DNA of 64,000 nt from Pyronema omphalodes (Eukaryota; Ascomycota; Pezizomycetes; Pezizales; Pyronemataceae). The notes below the pieces were generated by a model. The model had not been told where the DNA came from, did not search any database, and saw only the letters and a list, made by a program, of their open reading frames with translations. A program made the translations under genes and the position numbers. The stretch lies in contig JAJJXM010000012.1 of assembly GCA_024516155.1 (NCBI GenBank), forward strand, positions 496,001-560,000, read 5' to 3'. This document shows positions 22,470-33,610 of the stretch, in pieces (the first letter of the stretch is position 1; every line of letters begins with the position of its first letter).

Positions 22470-24584
22470 ATGGCGCAACGAGTAGCAGCAACAGACGCAA
22501 CCCGCGACCGCGCTGTCGCCAGCCTTCTCGGCGGTGGCTACCCCTCTTCGGAGGAAGAAGAAACGGAATCCGAAGAGGAGGAGGAGGAGGAGGTCGATGG
22601 TACGTTCAGTATCACATCTCATTCTCCCAATCTTATTCCAAATCATTCCTCTCTTTACACAATCTAATATCTCTCCTCCAGATGGTGAAATCCCTTGTCT
22701 TGGTCCCTGCAATGGTCGTCATCCTCCCTCCAACATAGTCCGCTGCGAAGTCGGCCATACATTCTGTTTCGAAGACGCCCGGGCGTATGTCGCTTCCCAG
22801 CTCGGTAAAGGTGTTCCAGTCTTGAAATGCATGCACCCATCATGCGATAAGATTTTCCCGGGTACAGAGGTGTTGAAGTTCATTGATCTTAATATCTTCA
22901 AGGGAGTACCCAAGGAGAGGTTGGAGATTATGATTGATCGTGTTGGTGTTAGGGATTTGGTGGAGATTTGTCCGGTTTGTATAAGTGTTATCATCTGTGG
23001 ACCGTTGAAGCCTGGGGAAAGGGGTGAGATTGTGTGCACGAATCCTACTTGTGAGTTCCCAGTCAGAGCAGAGAATGATCAGAGTAAATGGGAATATGGG
23101 AATAGTGAAAATAGTGGGGACGGCTGGCTGACTGATCAATCAACAGGTGGTCGAAAGAGCTGCAGAAAATGCAAAAAGCTCGTCCATGAACCCAAAACCT
23201 GCGAAGAGGCGCACAGGGAATCACTCGAATGCGAACACTGCTACAAGCTTTACCCACCTGCGGAGATCGTCCGTTGTGAAAATGGGCACCCCTTCTGTCT
23301 CGACGCTGCAAGAGACTTGCTTAATAGCCAGCTTGGAAAGGGTGCTCCGGTGCTTAACTGTCTTCACCCGGGTTGTGATAAGATTTTCCCCGGAAAGGAG
23401 GTGTTGAAGTTTATTGATCTGAATATCTTTAAAGGAGTACCGAAGAAGACGTTGGAGATTATGATTGGAAGAGTAGGGTTGACTGGACTGGTTGAAATTT
23501 GCCCGAACTGTACTACCGTCGTTAATACTGGATCGATTGAGGAGAATCCGATACTCATCTGCACCAATCCTGATTGTAAGACTCTGTATATTCAAGGGAG
23601 TTTGGACTGTACTAATTTGGATACATAGGCAAGAAATCTTACTGCCGGAAATGTCAAAAGATTCCTCACGGAGCTCTCACTTGTGAGGAGGCCGCAGCCG
23701 AGCTCGGAGGTGGTTCAACCTCAACTGGCGGCCAGGCTCCTGATACCAGCGGTCCCTCAACCTTGACCGGTGGAGATGGTTCTTCGAATGACTCCTCTTC
23801 CTCAACCGGCGGCCTGGGTCCCAGCACCAAACCTTCAACTGGCCCTTCCACTGGTGGTGACCCCTCATCTGAAGACCCCTCAGACATTGACGCCGCCAAC
23901 CCCGCCCCATCCACCACTGAACCCAACTACCGGGACGCAATCCGCATCTCCATCGAAAACGAGATCACCGCAGCCGTTGAGCGCGAAAAAACTCGTCGCC
24001 AGTTCGAGGATATCCTTACTGCTGCGATTTTGAGGCATTGCAAGTAAGTCCGACGTCCTACTTTCTTACTCTCGTGTCACTTGTTTCTTCGATGCTAACC
24101 AGGCGGTTAGGAACTGTCAAACGCCTCTGAGGAAGAAGAAGGGATGTAATTTGATGACTTGTCCGGTGTGTCGGAAATCGCAATGGTACCTTACCTCTCC
24201 CCACTCTCCTTGCTCCGTAACTGGTGACTGATTCCAAATAGTTACGTCTGTGGTGAAACCATCACCTCGGAAGACCACTATTCCTCCGGCTCATGTTCCG
24301 GCAAGAAATATGATCCCGGCTGTGGATGCGACCACGATGAAGAGCCTGAAACTAAGCCCGCACCGTCTGAGAAACCCAAGCCTACACCCGCGCCTACTGA
24401 GGAGAAGCCCCCCGGCCCTACACCAGATGAGTTGGCACAGACACCGGAAGATCCGATAAAGTTCGTTGAAGCGCCAGGTTACATAAACGCCGCGCCAAAG
24501 CCGACACCGGCACCGATTGATACTAGTGCGAAACCGACGTATAATGATGATCCGCCTTCGCCTGGTGGTCCTGGTTGGGCGTAA
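22470..24584 (+). CDS. RNF216 (TRIAD3)-like RBR E3 ubiquitin ligase with duplicated RING1-IBR block
   Basis: Six exons: 22470-22599, 22682-23050, 23147-23575, 23629-24043, 24111-24185, 24242-24584; 586 residues. An acidic N terminus (poly-Glu, ~29-42) is followed by two similar ~145-residue blocks. Each has a C-x2-C start, VRCE(V/N)GHxFC, LHPGCDKIFPG-type Cys, EICPxC, then CTNPxC joined across an intron to a KSxCRKC knuckle and TCEEA. Introns 2 and 3 fall at the same codon position of each block. After a Ser/Thr/Gly-rich linker, a helix (EREKTRRQFEDIL) leads into a RING2-like CKNCQTPLRKKKGCNLMTC, where the GCNxM(S/T)C catalytic Cys of RNF216 is kept, then CPVCRKSQCYVC and a Pro-rich tail. Expected role: ubiquitin transfer through a Cys thioester. 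Substrate unknown. Confidence 0.9.
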
Positions 24585-25582
24585 AGACGTTAAGCGTGGG
24601 GGTACCGGTGTTGTGAACAGTGTTTTTGTCTAGGCGGTGTTTATGGCGGTGTTTATGGCGGTGTTTTGCTTGATTTCTGCATTAGGGCGGATCAGCTTTG
24701 TGTAGTAGCAATATTGAAGCTTTTTCTTTGTGACGCGAAGGAATTGTGACAATAAGAACTTACTTAGTACTCGGTTGCTGAGGCGCGGTCAGTTGCCTTT
24801 TCGGTGACATCGTCGGTCCCTCGCTTGAGTTGGACTTCATGGGAGCTCCAGGTTGATCTGCTTTGTAGTCAAGATGTAGATATGCCTTTACTCAATATTT
24901 TTCTGTTCCTAGTGGGTTGTAGACGGGGCCCGGGCGTCTCGAGGCTTCCAGATTTTGGTGTCGCTGTTTGTCGACGGGAGCCACCGAGCACCGAGTTTCC
25001 GCCAACGACTCAGTGGTCAATATATGGGGATGTTGGTAGCGATGATAGCAAGTGGGAAGTTCCTACCATGATCGAAGTTCCTGGAACGGTGAGTCGCGAT
25101 GTAGAGCAGCTCAGCTAGCCAGGCTGCCTTCCAGCTCCATGTGACGTCAGAGCCGTAGTCCAGGGCGGCTCTGCGGCTCTGCCAGCAGAGCCTCTACCAG
25201 CCGCTCATCGCTCGGCTCCAAAATTGTCAATTGGCACCACGCAAACCGAGTAGTGATTCCAATTACGCAACCATGATGAAGCGCACCATGATTTTGGTAA
25301 TTTTGTGGTGTATTTCGTTTCTCGATGCAAAACTGGAAAAACATGCATTCACTCGTTGCTCACCACTCAGCCATAATCCTTGTTATAATAGCGCACTTCA
25401 AAAATGCTACTTGAATTTGTTGTGCAACGTGGAGTGGCGCGCTGTGGTTGGTGAACGGCATTGTGTATTTTTGGAAATCACGGATGGAAAAGAGGATTTT
25501 TTGATTTTAACCATTGAAAATGTCTACGTAAATGCCCTATCTGTGGCTCATCACGTTTAATAAACTATATCGTTCAGAGGGT
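24585..25582. other. Intergenic region with a GC hairpin
   Basis: Three copies of GGCGGTGTTTAT lie at ~24634-24665. A GC-rich segment at ~25158-25220 includes the exact hairpin GGCTCTGC-CA-GCAGAGCC followed by CTCGGCTCCAAAATTG, reminiscent of hAT termini, but no partner end was found. A 109-codon frame at 25231-25560 is unsupported. Confidence 0.4.
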
Positions 25583-25815
25583 CGTGCCCTATGGTACAAG
25601 AAAACGAGTGAGAGTGGTTTAGTTCAAACACCTTCGTGGTTTAGCTAAACACCGAAAGTGTTTAGTTAAACACCCTAAACACCAAAGTTGTTTAGTCTGA
25701 TTTAAGGTGTTTAGCTAAACCACCCATCGTTGTTTCAAAGTGTTTAGTGTGATTTAAGGTGTTTAGCTAAACCACCTAGCGTTGTTTAGTTAAACAACTA
25801 CCTTGATTTTTTTTT

Positions 25816-26059
25816 GTGGGGTTTATTTAAACACCCTAGGGGTGTTTAAATGAACACCTTCTTTTTCGCTTATTCTTCGGTATTTATTTAAACATCCTAG
25901 GGGTGTTTAAGGATGTTTAAATAAACACCTTCTTTTTTCGCTTATTCTTTGGTGTTTATTTAAACACCCTAGGGGTGTTTAAGGATGTTTAAATAAACAC
26001 CTTCTTTTTTACATATTCTTTGGGGTTTATTTAAACACCTTCTTCTTCGCCTATTCTTC
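25816..26059 (+). repeat. ~70-bp tandem array, each unit a hairpin
   Basis: Units start near 25816, 25879, 25951 and 26022. The full unit reads GGTGTTTATTTAAACACCC, TAGG, GGTGTTTAAGGATG, TTTAAATAAACACC, then a T-rich spacer. The two halves are complementary, so each unit can fold back; the fourth unit lacks the second half. Confidence 0.85.
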
Positions 26060-26794
26060 GGGGTTTATTTGAACTATCCTCTGACGTTTAAATAAACATC
26101 TACAGTCCACTTCCTAGGGATGGCGTTTCCATGGTTCATATAAATCACCCTGCAGTGTTCTACTGAACATTCAGTTTTAACCTGTAGAGCTGTGTTCTGT
26201 TTTTGTTTGTTGATGGAAGTGGATATTGCCTTAGTGCGCATCCCTTCCTTATGTTCTGTTCGTTCTGCCGTTGTTGTTCCTCGTTCTTCATCCATTTCAT
26301 TCACTTGTTTCTCCACCTCCATCTTTCCCTCTTGTTTGACTGTAAGTTTTTCCTCATGTCAAATGTTTCTCCCTCAACAGAATTTGCTAGTTCATACACC
26401 ATACACCACCGGAGGGAAAAAAAAGAGAGAGAGAGGGGGAATTGGGATATGAACTTCTAGATACTCGCTGAGTCAAGTACTGCAAACCAACCCCACAAAT
26501 ATCCACAATGCTAACCAGACAAACAGGATGCTCAGAAAACCTAAGTCTATTTATTGAAGCGATCCATGATTCCAGCATATGTAAGGGTCAATTAAAAAAG
26601 GCACAAAGCGAATGGTACTATACAGAGAGCAGGAGCAGGAGTAGAAGGGGTGAGGAGGGAGGTGGGAGGTTCCTGTATGTATAGATAGAGGACCTGGCAA
26701 TAGCTAGAGACATGTTATATAATGAGCGAGTGGTTTAGTAATTAATTTAAAACATTTAAAAAATATCTGAGGTGCTTGATCAAACCACTATTGT

Positions 26795-27010
26795 GCAAGG
26801 TGTTTAAATCGGTGTTTAAAGGTGTTTAGTAGGTGTTTAAATCGGTGTTTAAAGGTGTTTAGTAGGTGTTTAAATCGGTGTTTAAAGGTGTTTAAAGGTG
26901 TTTAAATCGGTGTTTAAATCGTTGTTTAAAGGTGTTTAGTAGGTGTTTAAAGAGGTGTTTAAAGGTGTTTAGTAGGTGTTTAAAGAGGTGTTTAGTAAAT
27001 GAATTTTGCG
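26795..27010 (+). repeat. Direct repeats of GGTGTTTAAA / GGTGTTTAGTA
   Basis: At least fifteen GGTGTTTA words in one orientation spaced about 10-12 bases apart, arranged as higher-order units of TCGGTGTTTAAAGGTGTTTA (AATCGG, AAAGG and AGTAGG linkers). The regular spacing near one helical turn resembles a protein-binding array. Confidence 0.85.
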
Positions 27011-27162
27011 GGTGTTTGAATTAAACACCTTTTGTGGTTTAAAGTGTGGTTTGATTAAACACCTTTTTTTTGTACCACAGGGCGTGCAGCTTATGGGATC
27101 ATACTATTCCTAGAAGATAGCCTTGGCGGCATAATAATAAGGGTGGAAGCTAATTACCACAG

Positions 27163-28657
27163 ACGATACGTTGTTCAGACGGTATTTTTGATGCAATTAA
27201 TCACGTTTACATCTTCAAGACCAGGTGCCCTTATTGAGCAGAATTGCTACAAGTCTTTGAAAGAGGTCTTAAGATATAAGGTTCGTTCACTCATAAAGTG
27301 CCAATACTACTAGAAAACTAAGAAATAATAGGACATGCAATTATCGATCCTACGGGACAAACATAACGAAGATGGCACCATTGTCATGTTAGAGGTGACC
27401 ACTACCTATTTGAAAGGGACTCGAAATACCAAAGAACCGTAAGTGGCCCTGGTCTCAATTGTTTGAGGAGCGAACAAAAGTAGGGTGACGTACCTGATGT
27501 ACGAGTAGCGGGATAATCCGCTCTTCTGCCCTATTCTCAATATGTTAGCATTGGCCTTTGCGGACAATGCTTTCTTAGAGAATTCATTGATAACAGAACC
27601 AGAAGATATATACGATTGCAAGGTCCCTGGTTATCTGGAGAGAGTGGACATCAGGTGGAAGCCTGAGACCTTGGAGATACCAATATTTCAGGACGTAACA
27701 AGTAGGCCTAACAATAACGTCTCAGGTCATGATGCTTGGTCCTTCGCGAGTTTCAATCACTATCTGAAAAGGCTTGACGAGATTACTGGATTTCCAGAAG
27801 TGTTAACGTCGTACGCACTGCGGAGGGGTGCAGGCAACGCCTTGGATTGTAAGTTTTTCCTCTACGCTTCATCATTTTTGTTTTGCTAATTTCTTGTAGG
27901 TCCTCAGGTTACCGAGGCCCAGCGAAATCAACTCATGGGCCATGAGAGAGCTAAAACTTTTCAAAAATACTATATCTCGCAAAAAGTTAAAGTTGACAGT
28001 CAAAGTCTCTTCTTGGGAACGGTTAGTCGAGACGATCTCTTCGAAACTATCGGCCAAATGGGTTCCAGAAGAAATCCACTAGCGCCAAAGACGGTTCCTC
28101 CCCACATCATGAACGAACTACTAGAAAAAGATTCCAGTCTTGTTTCGATGAATGCCAGGAAATCGGATCTTCATAACGCGCTGAACGCCGAATATGTAAC
28201 TTTAACCAAAGCTGGAGACGATGACCGCAAAAACGAGTACGATAAACTTACCAGAAAAATAAGAACGCGGAAAAAGTCTCTGGAACGGAAAGCATTAAAG
28301 GATTATCGCGCTAAATTCTTCTACGACGCGCCCAGTATAGAGATGGCGAGACAGAAGAGAGGGGAAGCGCCTAGCACTCTCGAGCCTACACCGCCGATAA
28401 ATTTCGTTCAGCCAACAAGGACGCAGGTTGCCCAATACTTTGCGTCTAACACAGATTCCAAGACGGACGATTCGAAGACACAGTATTCCACCTGGTTTGA
28501 CGCCGTCCGCCGTTTGCGCAATTTGTGTCTCCAAGGGCCTTTAATCCACAAAGTTAACTGCCATGAGACTGGGAAGGTTCTTTGTTCCCTGCCCCTCTCA
28601 TCGTCAAAAGCACTATGTTTTCCCTCCCGCCTCTACATATCAATAGTCAGTGATTAG
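27163..28657 (+). pseudogene. DUF3435 tyrosine recombinase (Starship captain / Crypton-related), damaged and 5'-incomplete
   Basis: Recognisable exons: 27163-27280, 27332-27438, 27509-27848, 27900-28657. Family features in order: FTSSRPGALIE (first catalytic Arg region), LKEVLRYKDMQLSILRD, CPILNMLALAFADNAF, LTSYALRRGAGNALD (second Arg region), VTEAQRNQLMGHERAKTFQKYYIS (His and the terminal Tyr), then a long basic C terminus. The join between exons at 27438 and 27509 does not keep frame (a stop or one-base shift), and the N-terminal third, normally upstream, is absent; the TTTAAACACC element begins just there. DUF3435 proteins cut and join DNA at target sites for giant fungal Starship elements or related recombinase elements (family knowledge). 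Whether this was a captain or a lone gene cannot be judged here. Confidence 0.8.
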
Positions 28658-29291
28658 GGAATGGTGGTGATTATATTATGGAGCTGTGAGTGGGTAGGAC
28701 CGACAGGTGTGGCTAGTAGACTGCGAGGAGGGCCGAGTGATGGCTGAATCAGCCAATGGGTCTTATTTTATTTTCTTTGTCAAGCGGTAACGGAACGGTC
28801 GTATGGTCCAGCCGTATGTACATATAGGCATATTCTTACTCAACTTACGAACTTATGGTAACTAGGTCACCTTTTTTGACCCAGTCATTCGTCACATTCC
28901 CTACAAGCAAATATACATTGCACTTTTGGTATATACAATCATAGATAAAGAAGCCAGGCAAAGAAACGAAATATGCACTGTATAATCATGATACATTTCT
29001 TTTTGTTTTTATGTTAAAGCTCGAAGGCGAACTGACCGACCCCCCTCCCCCAACCTTATGCGTATGGTCGTGCACCAATGGCGACCGGTGCCCCATTCTC
29101 ACGTGACCGAATACGATCCACAACACCCCCCCCCCCCCCCCTAAAATTAATATTATGACAAGAAAACGTTCTCTAAATTTCTTCATTCACCCTCTAAAAC
29201 TTACTTCTATGCCTTCAAACTCTATATTCCCAGGTAACCGCTTCTTATATTGATCCTCTTGAACCGAGACATGTATTTCATGACGCCGAAA
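28658..29291. other. Spacer between recombinase relic and repeat ORF
   Basis: No gene. Includes an 18-base C run near 29126-29143 and AT-rich flanks. Confidence 0.5.
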
Positions 29292-29882
29292 TCACTGAAG
29301 TGGGTTAAAGAATTCAAATTGTGTCTTATTACTTTGAAAATCCTCCTTCTCATCGCAATCGTTTAGAGTATTTTTGTGGAGACGATGTAATTTTGACGGG
29401 GTAGGTGCTCGAGGTCGTGGTATCACATCCACCGTTTCTTGCAACGTGGGCCATGAGTCCGGTCCTTCGTCATCATCGACCACTTTCTTATTCAGATCCG
29501 GACGTAGAACAGATATACAACGCCGGGAAAAATTAATTATGTTGAATTCCTTTTTCTTAGTATCGGCAATCGGAGATTTGGGTGAGTATATTGGTATTCG
29601 AGATCGGCGAGTCTCTTTGCCAATAGTTTTCTGGATAGAATTCATTGACCAAGATTTCGCTTCGGGTGATTGGGGTGAAAATATAGGTTTTTTCGAATCT
29701 CCGTTTAAGACTACCGAAGTTTTATCAGTACGCATGGGTTCCGGATCTTCCTCCCATTTGTTGCCTCTTAAAGTATTGCAGAGCTTGATCTGTGACAAGC
29801 ACCGAATCGTCTGTCGGAACTCCAGAGCGGGATCGCCGTTGGTGAGTCTGTGAGCTGGCATCGTGTTTGTCTGTGGGTTCAT
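29292..29882 (-). CDS. Hypothetical repeat-borne protein (copy B, complete frame)
   Basis: 196 residues from the first in-frame ATG; the frame is open for about 39 further codons upstream without ATG. No known domain. Two similar short motifs, KKPIFSPQSPEAKSW and SRIPIYSPKSPIADTK, about 30 residues apart, look like Pro-directed phosphorylation or docking repeats. The C-terminal half is charged (KVVDDDEGPDSW) and the whole looks disordered. The equivalent part in copy A is also open. It lies on the strand opposite to the recombinase, tail to tail. It may be cargo or an accessory protein of the element; this is inference. Confidence 0.4.
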   Translation of the reverse strand: MNPQTNTMPAHRLTNGDPALEFRQTIRCLSQIKLCNTLRGNKWEEDPEPMRTDKTSVVLNGDSKKPIFSPQSPEAKSWSMNSIQKTIGKETRRSRIPIYSPKSPIADTKKKEFNIINFSRRCISVLRPDLNKKVVDDDEGPDSWPTLQETVDVIPRPRAPTPSKLHRLHKNTLNDCDEKEDFQSNKTQFEFFNPLQ

Positions 29883-31749
29883 GTTGGTTGTAACTTGTGG
29901 TCTATTCAGATGGCGTAAAGTTTCGGCGGCGGCAGGAGAACGAAACAGATGACAGTCATTAAATAGATGAGAGCTTGACGTTCGGAAGTGATATCTCAAG
30001 CTCTAAAAGCGTCATCGTTTGTTTAAATTGTATGGAACGCTTAAACCTATATCCATGACAACGAGGTATCATTTAATTTCTAAAGTTACTTTATCGTGCC
30101 CAATCTTCAAAGTTTCAGATAGGGCCTACCTTAAAGCTGTCTGGTTCTGGCTTCGTTTGATATTCACGGATTGGTTACACTTCATTCATCACGGATCTCT
30201 TCCCTTCTCATTCCCTGGCATTTTCAGATGCTCAATCCGACACAACTCGACCCCTTGCATGTCTTTTACACCCAGATCTTGTGCTACTTTCATACATTTC
30301 TATGGTCTGTAGATGTTCACATCGCTTACAATTGCTTCTAGTCGTATCTCTCACATCACATTACTTATGACGTCAATATGTGCGCTATGTAGTGTAAATT
30401 TCCACGCAAATATTCTTCGAGACTCTTCTTAATTACCTGTTACTCTGTTATTGATGTATCAATTCCACCTAGATCGCCTGATATGTATCCAGTCCAGACG
30501 GTTCTTAAATTAGTCACCGCATGCACATATTAAACATGAACTTCACCTAAACGAAAAAAAAACCGGATGGATATGGGCATATGTCCATCTACTTGAGTAT
30601 TTGGCTATTTACGGAGAGAAATGGCCGTATCGTATATTGTGGTCTTGAGCAAGGGATCAACTCAAGGGCAGCTGCTAACCGAAGTTCCATATAATACACC
30701 GTTCACTTAACACATGGTACAATAAAATGGTGCAAGATGCCAGGAACCACAGCATCCTCTCCTTATTATTATCATTACATATATTAACATAAGAAAACAT
30801 GACAAAACCTGGTGAAAATTGCAAAATATACGGATGGAAATCAATGTGTTGCAATACCCTCCAAATGTGCGGAATGGCTGCTTGAGCGACGGAGGTAGCA
30901 ACCTTACAATTTTCGAGTTCCTGGCTATTTTATTGATGCTTGTCACTTATATTAAAATTAAATTCAAGTAAATTTGTCACAGGAAAGACTGAGCAAGGTG
31001 ATAATTGCGTCTAGTTACTGCATATTAATCTATATGAGTGCTAGATTATGATCCTAATCTTCCTTTGCGTTATTTCCATGCAGCAAGTATATAGAGCATT
31101 GCGGAATTCCATGCGTTCAATATATCTAAAAGTTATTTGACGTACTCGTACTCACTCTATGTAGATATAAGAATGAAGCTTGTATAAAATTACCCCTTTC
31201 TTACCATACATGTGTGGTAAACCTATCGCTCAGTAGGCAATCACTTATATGTGTTCAATATGCTCTGAATCAAAAAGATTCGCTACCCTAGGAGAACGGA
31301 CAATGCAATGACTTCATCGTCGGAAACCTAAATCTAGACAAGCAGCTGCGCTCAGAGTATTCTACGATACAGATTGTAACGTAGTACTAGAATTTCTGGC
31401 CCGATATTGCACTAAGTACCAGATGTTGACAGAAAAGTGCGTTTTGAGTGAGAACTGTCCAACTATATGCATGCATACATCATAATACAACTGATATCTA
31501 CTCTTAAAATTTTTACTCTTAATAAGAATCGCCTGCTCACATATATAACTTCATGAATCCATCCGATCAGAGTCGATCTGCACTTTACGATTTACCCCTT
31601 CCACCAAGATGCCAAAGCTTGTTCACACTACCAAACCTAAACACTGATCTAACAGATATATGTACATATGTATCTGGGTTAGTATGCACCACAATGACCC
31701 ATTAACTTGGTAAGTTCGATATGTAAAATCCATACCTTCAACCCCTCGT
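29597..31749 (+). repeat. Dispersed repeat, copy B
   Basis: Second copy of 1-2162, direct orientation. Its right end is the same AACCCCTCGT motif, after which the sequence (GGTCGCCAACGCCC) has no similarity to copy A. The true left limit may be further upstream, since copy A is cut by the window edge; the recombinase relic and 29292-29882 frame could belong to the same unit. Confidence 0.9.
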
Positions 31750-33519
31750 GGTCGCCAACGCCCTCGGATCCTCAAGACTCCGGCTTAAACTTACAAGCTA
31801 GCTGCCGTTCTCTGCTTTCTAAAACCCCGTTGTTCCTGAATGATCCATCACCAGCAGAAATATTTTCAACGTGACGCCAACGATGTGGGTATAAAATCTG
31901 CTCTTCATAATAATGCCAGCATAAATTAGGGTCAAGGGTTTCTTTCTCGACCCCAACGGCTCTAGTTTGGGCTTCAGCCGAGCGGCAATCAACCAGTCCC
32001 CAAGCGTACTAGCTCCTTGTAGCTGCCCGCTCCGATCGACACGGACAACCCCCAATTGTGCAGCAGCACCGAGCACACACGTGCACCACATCGTGAATTC
32101 ATGGGGTTACCGGTTGCATCCAACTATCACCTCGTGTCAAAGACTTTGAAGATACCGCAACATATACTGTGACGTCACGGAAAAATGAAGTGATAGAGAT
32201 GGAAGGTAAACGATTTGATTGTCAAAGGGAAGAGAACAAAGGCGGAGAATATCACTATGGAACATAAACATAGCTAAGGGAAGGCAACGATTGACAGGCG
32301 ATGAATGAGGCGATAAACGAGGCGATGAACGGAGCTAGGTGGGACTGGTGAGTTGCACAGCCATGCTTATGGCGTTGGTTCGATCATGGAAAACACGGAG
32401 TTTAGTCGATGGACGGACGTGGAGATGTATTGGGATGGGTTCAATGAATCTATGGAATCCAACATGAGTTTGAGAATAGAAAAAGGGAGAGAGGGGCTGA
32501 AAAGGTGAAGGAGTGGTGTTTTTTCCCCAGTATAAATGACTGCTGAGTTTGCCAGGATTGACTTTAATCATCGATTGTCAGTTTATCAGGCGCGGTAGTG
32601 CCAGACAATACGACTAACGTTCCACGAGACAGTCCGTTTAAAATGAGTAATAATGGCTGTCTCTAAACGTTCCGTACCTATGCTTCCACGTACCGAATAT
32701 TTGAAGCATGGAATTCGGTGCCTATTCTACAGTGGGGCTTATGCTGTCGATATAGCTCTCTAGAGAAGAGGAGTACACAGCCGCTGTTAATACAGTGGAC
32801 GCGTGGCTATGTATCTATGGGTGGAATATCTATGATGAGATACAGAGCACCGAGTACAAGCACAAGCAGGTGCTGTACTAAGCAAACTTCAAGTACAACC
32901 CACTACGTCGGTATCCATAAACTCCATTAAATCATGACTCGTCGTACATGAACCCAAGTTCCAAAATTGAACCTTCCCGTTTTCAAGTCCTACATCAACT
33001 TTGTCGAACTTTACTGGACAACGCATCACTAATATAATCAAGACATGATTGATGCTAATGCTTAGTGACATATTCTATGTCGCGGGATAATGGGTTCTCC
33101 GCTCAGCGCCCCCTCTGGACCATCCAAGGTATCAGATCTCCGGTTTTTGGATTCTCGTCGTGTTCATGTAACACCATGTCTCGTGATACACTTTTGGAAC
33201 ATCCTGTGGCGCCTTCTTACTAACGCATTCACTATTTTGTGGATCATCGGCGTGTTGGTGGCTGAGATCGACGATAAAGTTACGGCAAACATTATTCCGT
33301 CACCATATCTCGGGCGTAGATATTTGCCATGCGGACAGTGCTTCTGTATCTGGCCCATCACCGTTTGCCTATTATTATTATTTTTCTTTGATATTCCTGA
33401 CGTTCTTCAAGATACCTTCGGGGTTGGTCCTTGAATGTCCGTCGCGGTGTTACTTAGCAGATGCCAATCAAGGCAGGGTCCGGATTCGGCTTGTCAGCGT
33501 CGATCATCCGTTGATTGTG
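31750..33519. other. Intergenic region
   Basis: No gene supported. A GTGACGTCAC palindrome occurs near 32172. The 114-codon frame at 33090-33434 lacks any recognisable domain. Confidence 0.4.
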
Positions 33520-33610
33520 ACCCTGTGAATACAGAAGCCGAGTATCAATATGTGGCTTCCGCAGCCCGCTGCGCACATCATTCTTATCTGCATAATTATC
33601 GATAATAGAT
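33520..33610 (+). pseudogene. Possible Ty1/copia RNase H scrap
   Basis: One frame reads TEAEYQYVASAARCAHH, which resembles the (S/T)-T-E-A-E-Y-x-A-x-S-x-A motif at the end of copia polyproteins. Stops follow immediately and no other domain could be found around it, so this is a weak call. Confidence 0.3.

Larger units (their letters stand above)
25583..27086. mobile_element. Putative non-autonomous element made of TTTAAACACC palindromes between short inverted termini
   Basis: The left end CGTGCCCTATGGTACAA and the right end, reverse-complemented, CACGCCCTGTGGTACAA are inverted repeats with three mismatches. Inside, words such as GGTGTTTAAA, TTTAGCTAAAC and TTTATTTAAACACC occur dozens of times in both directions. 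The left third holds palindromic units, the right third direct units. 26110-26780 is ordinary sequence without a gene. No coding capacity; no clear target duplication could be seen, so the transposon call is tentative. Confidence 0.55.

Noticed and set aside
26192..26460. Two overlapping plus-strand frames of ~85 codons inside the TTTAAACACC element
   Set aside because: CT-rich, overlapping, no motif; not enough to call a gene.
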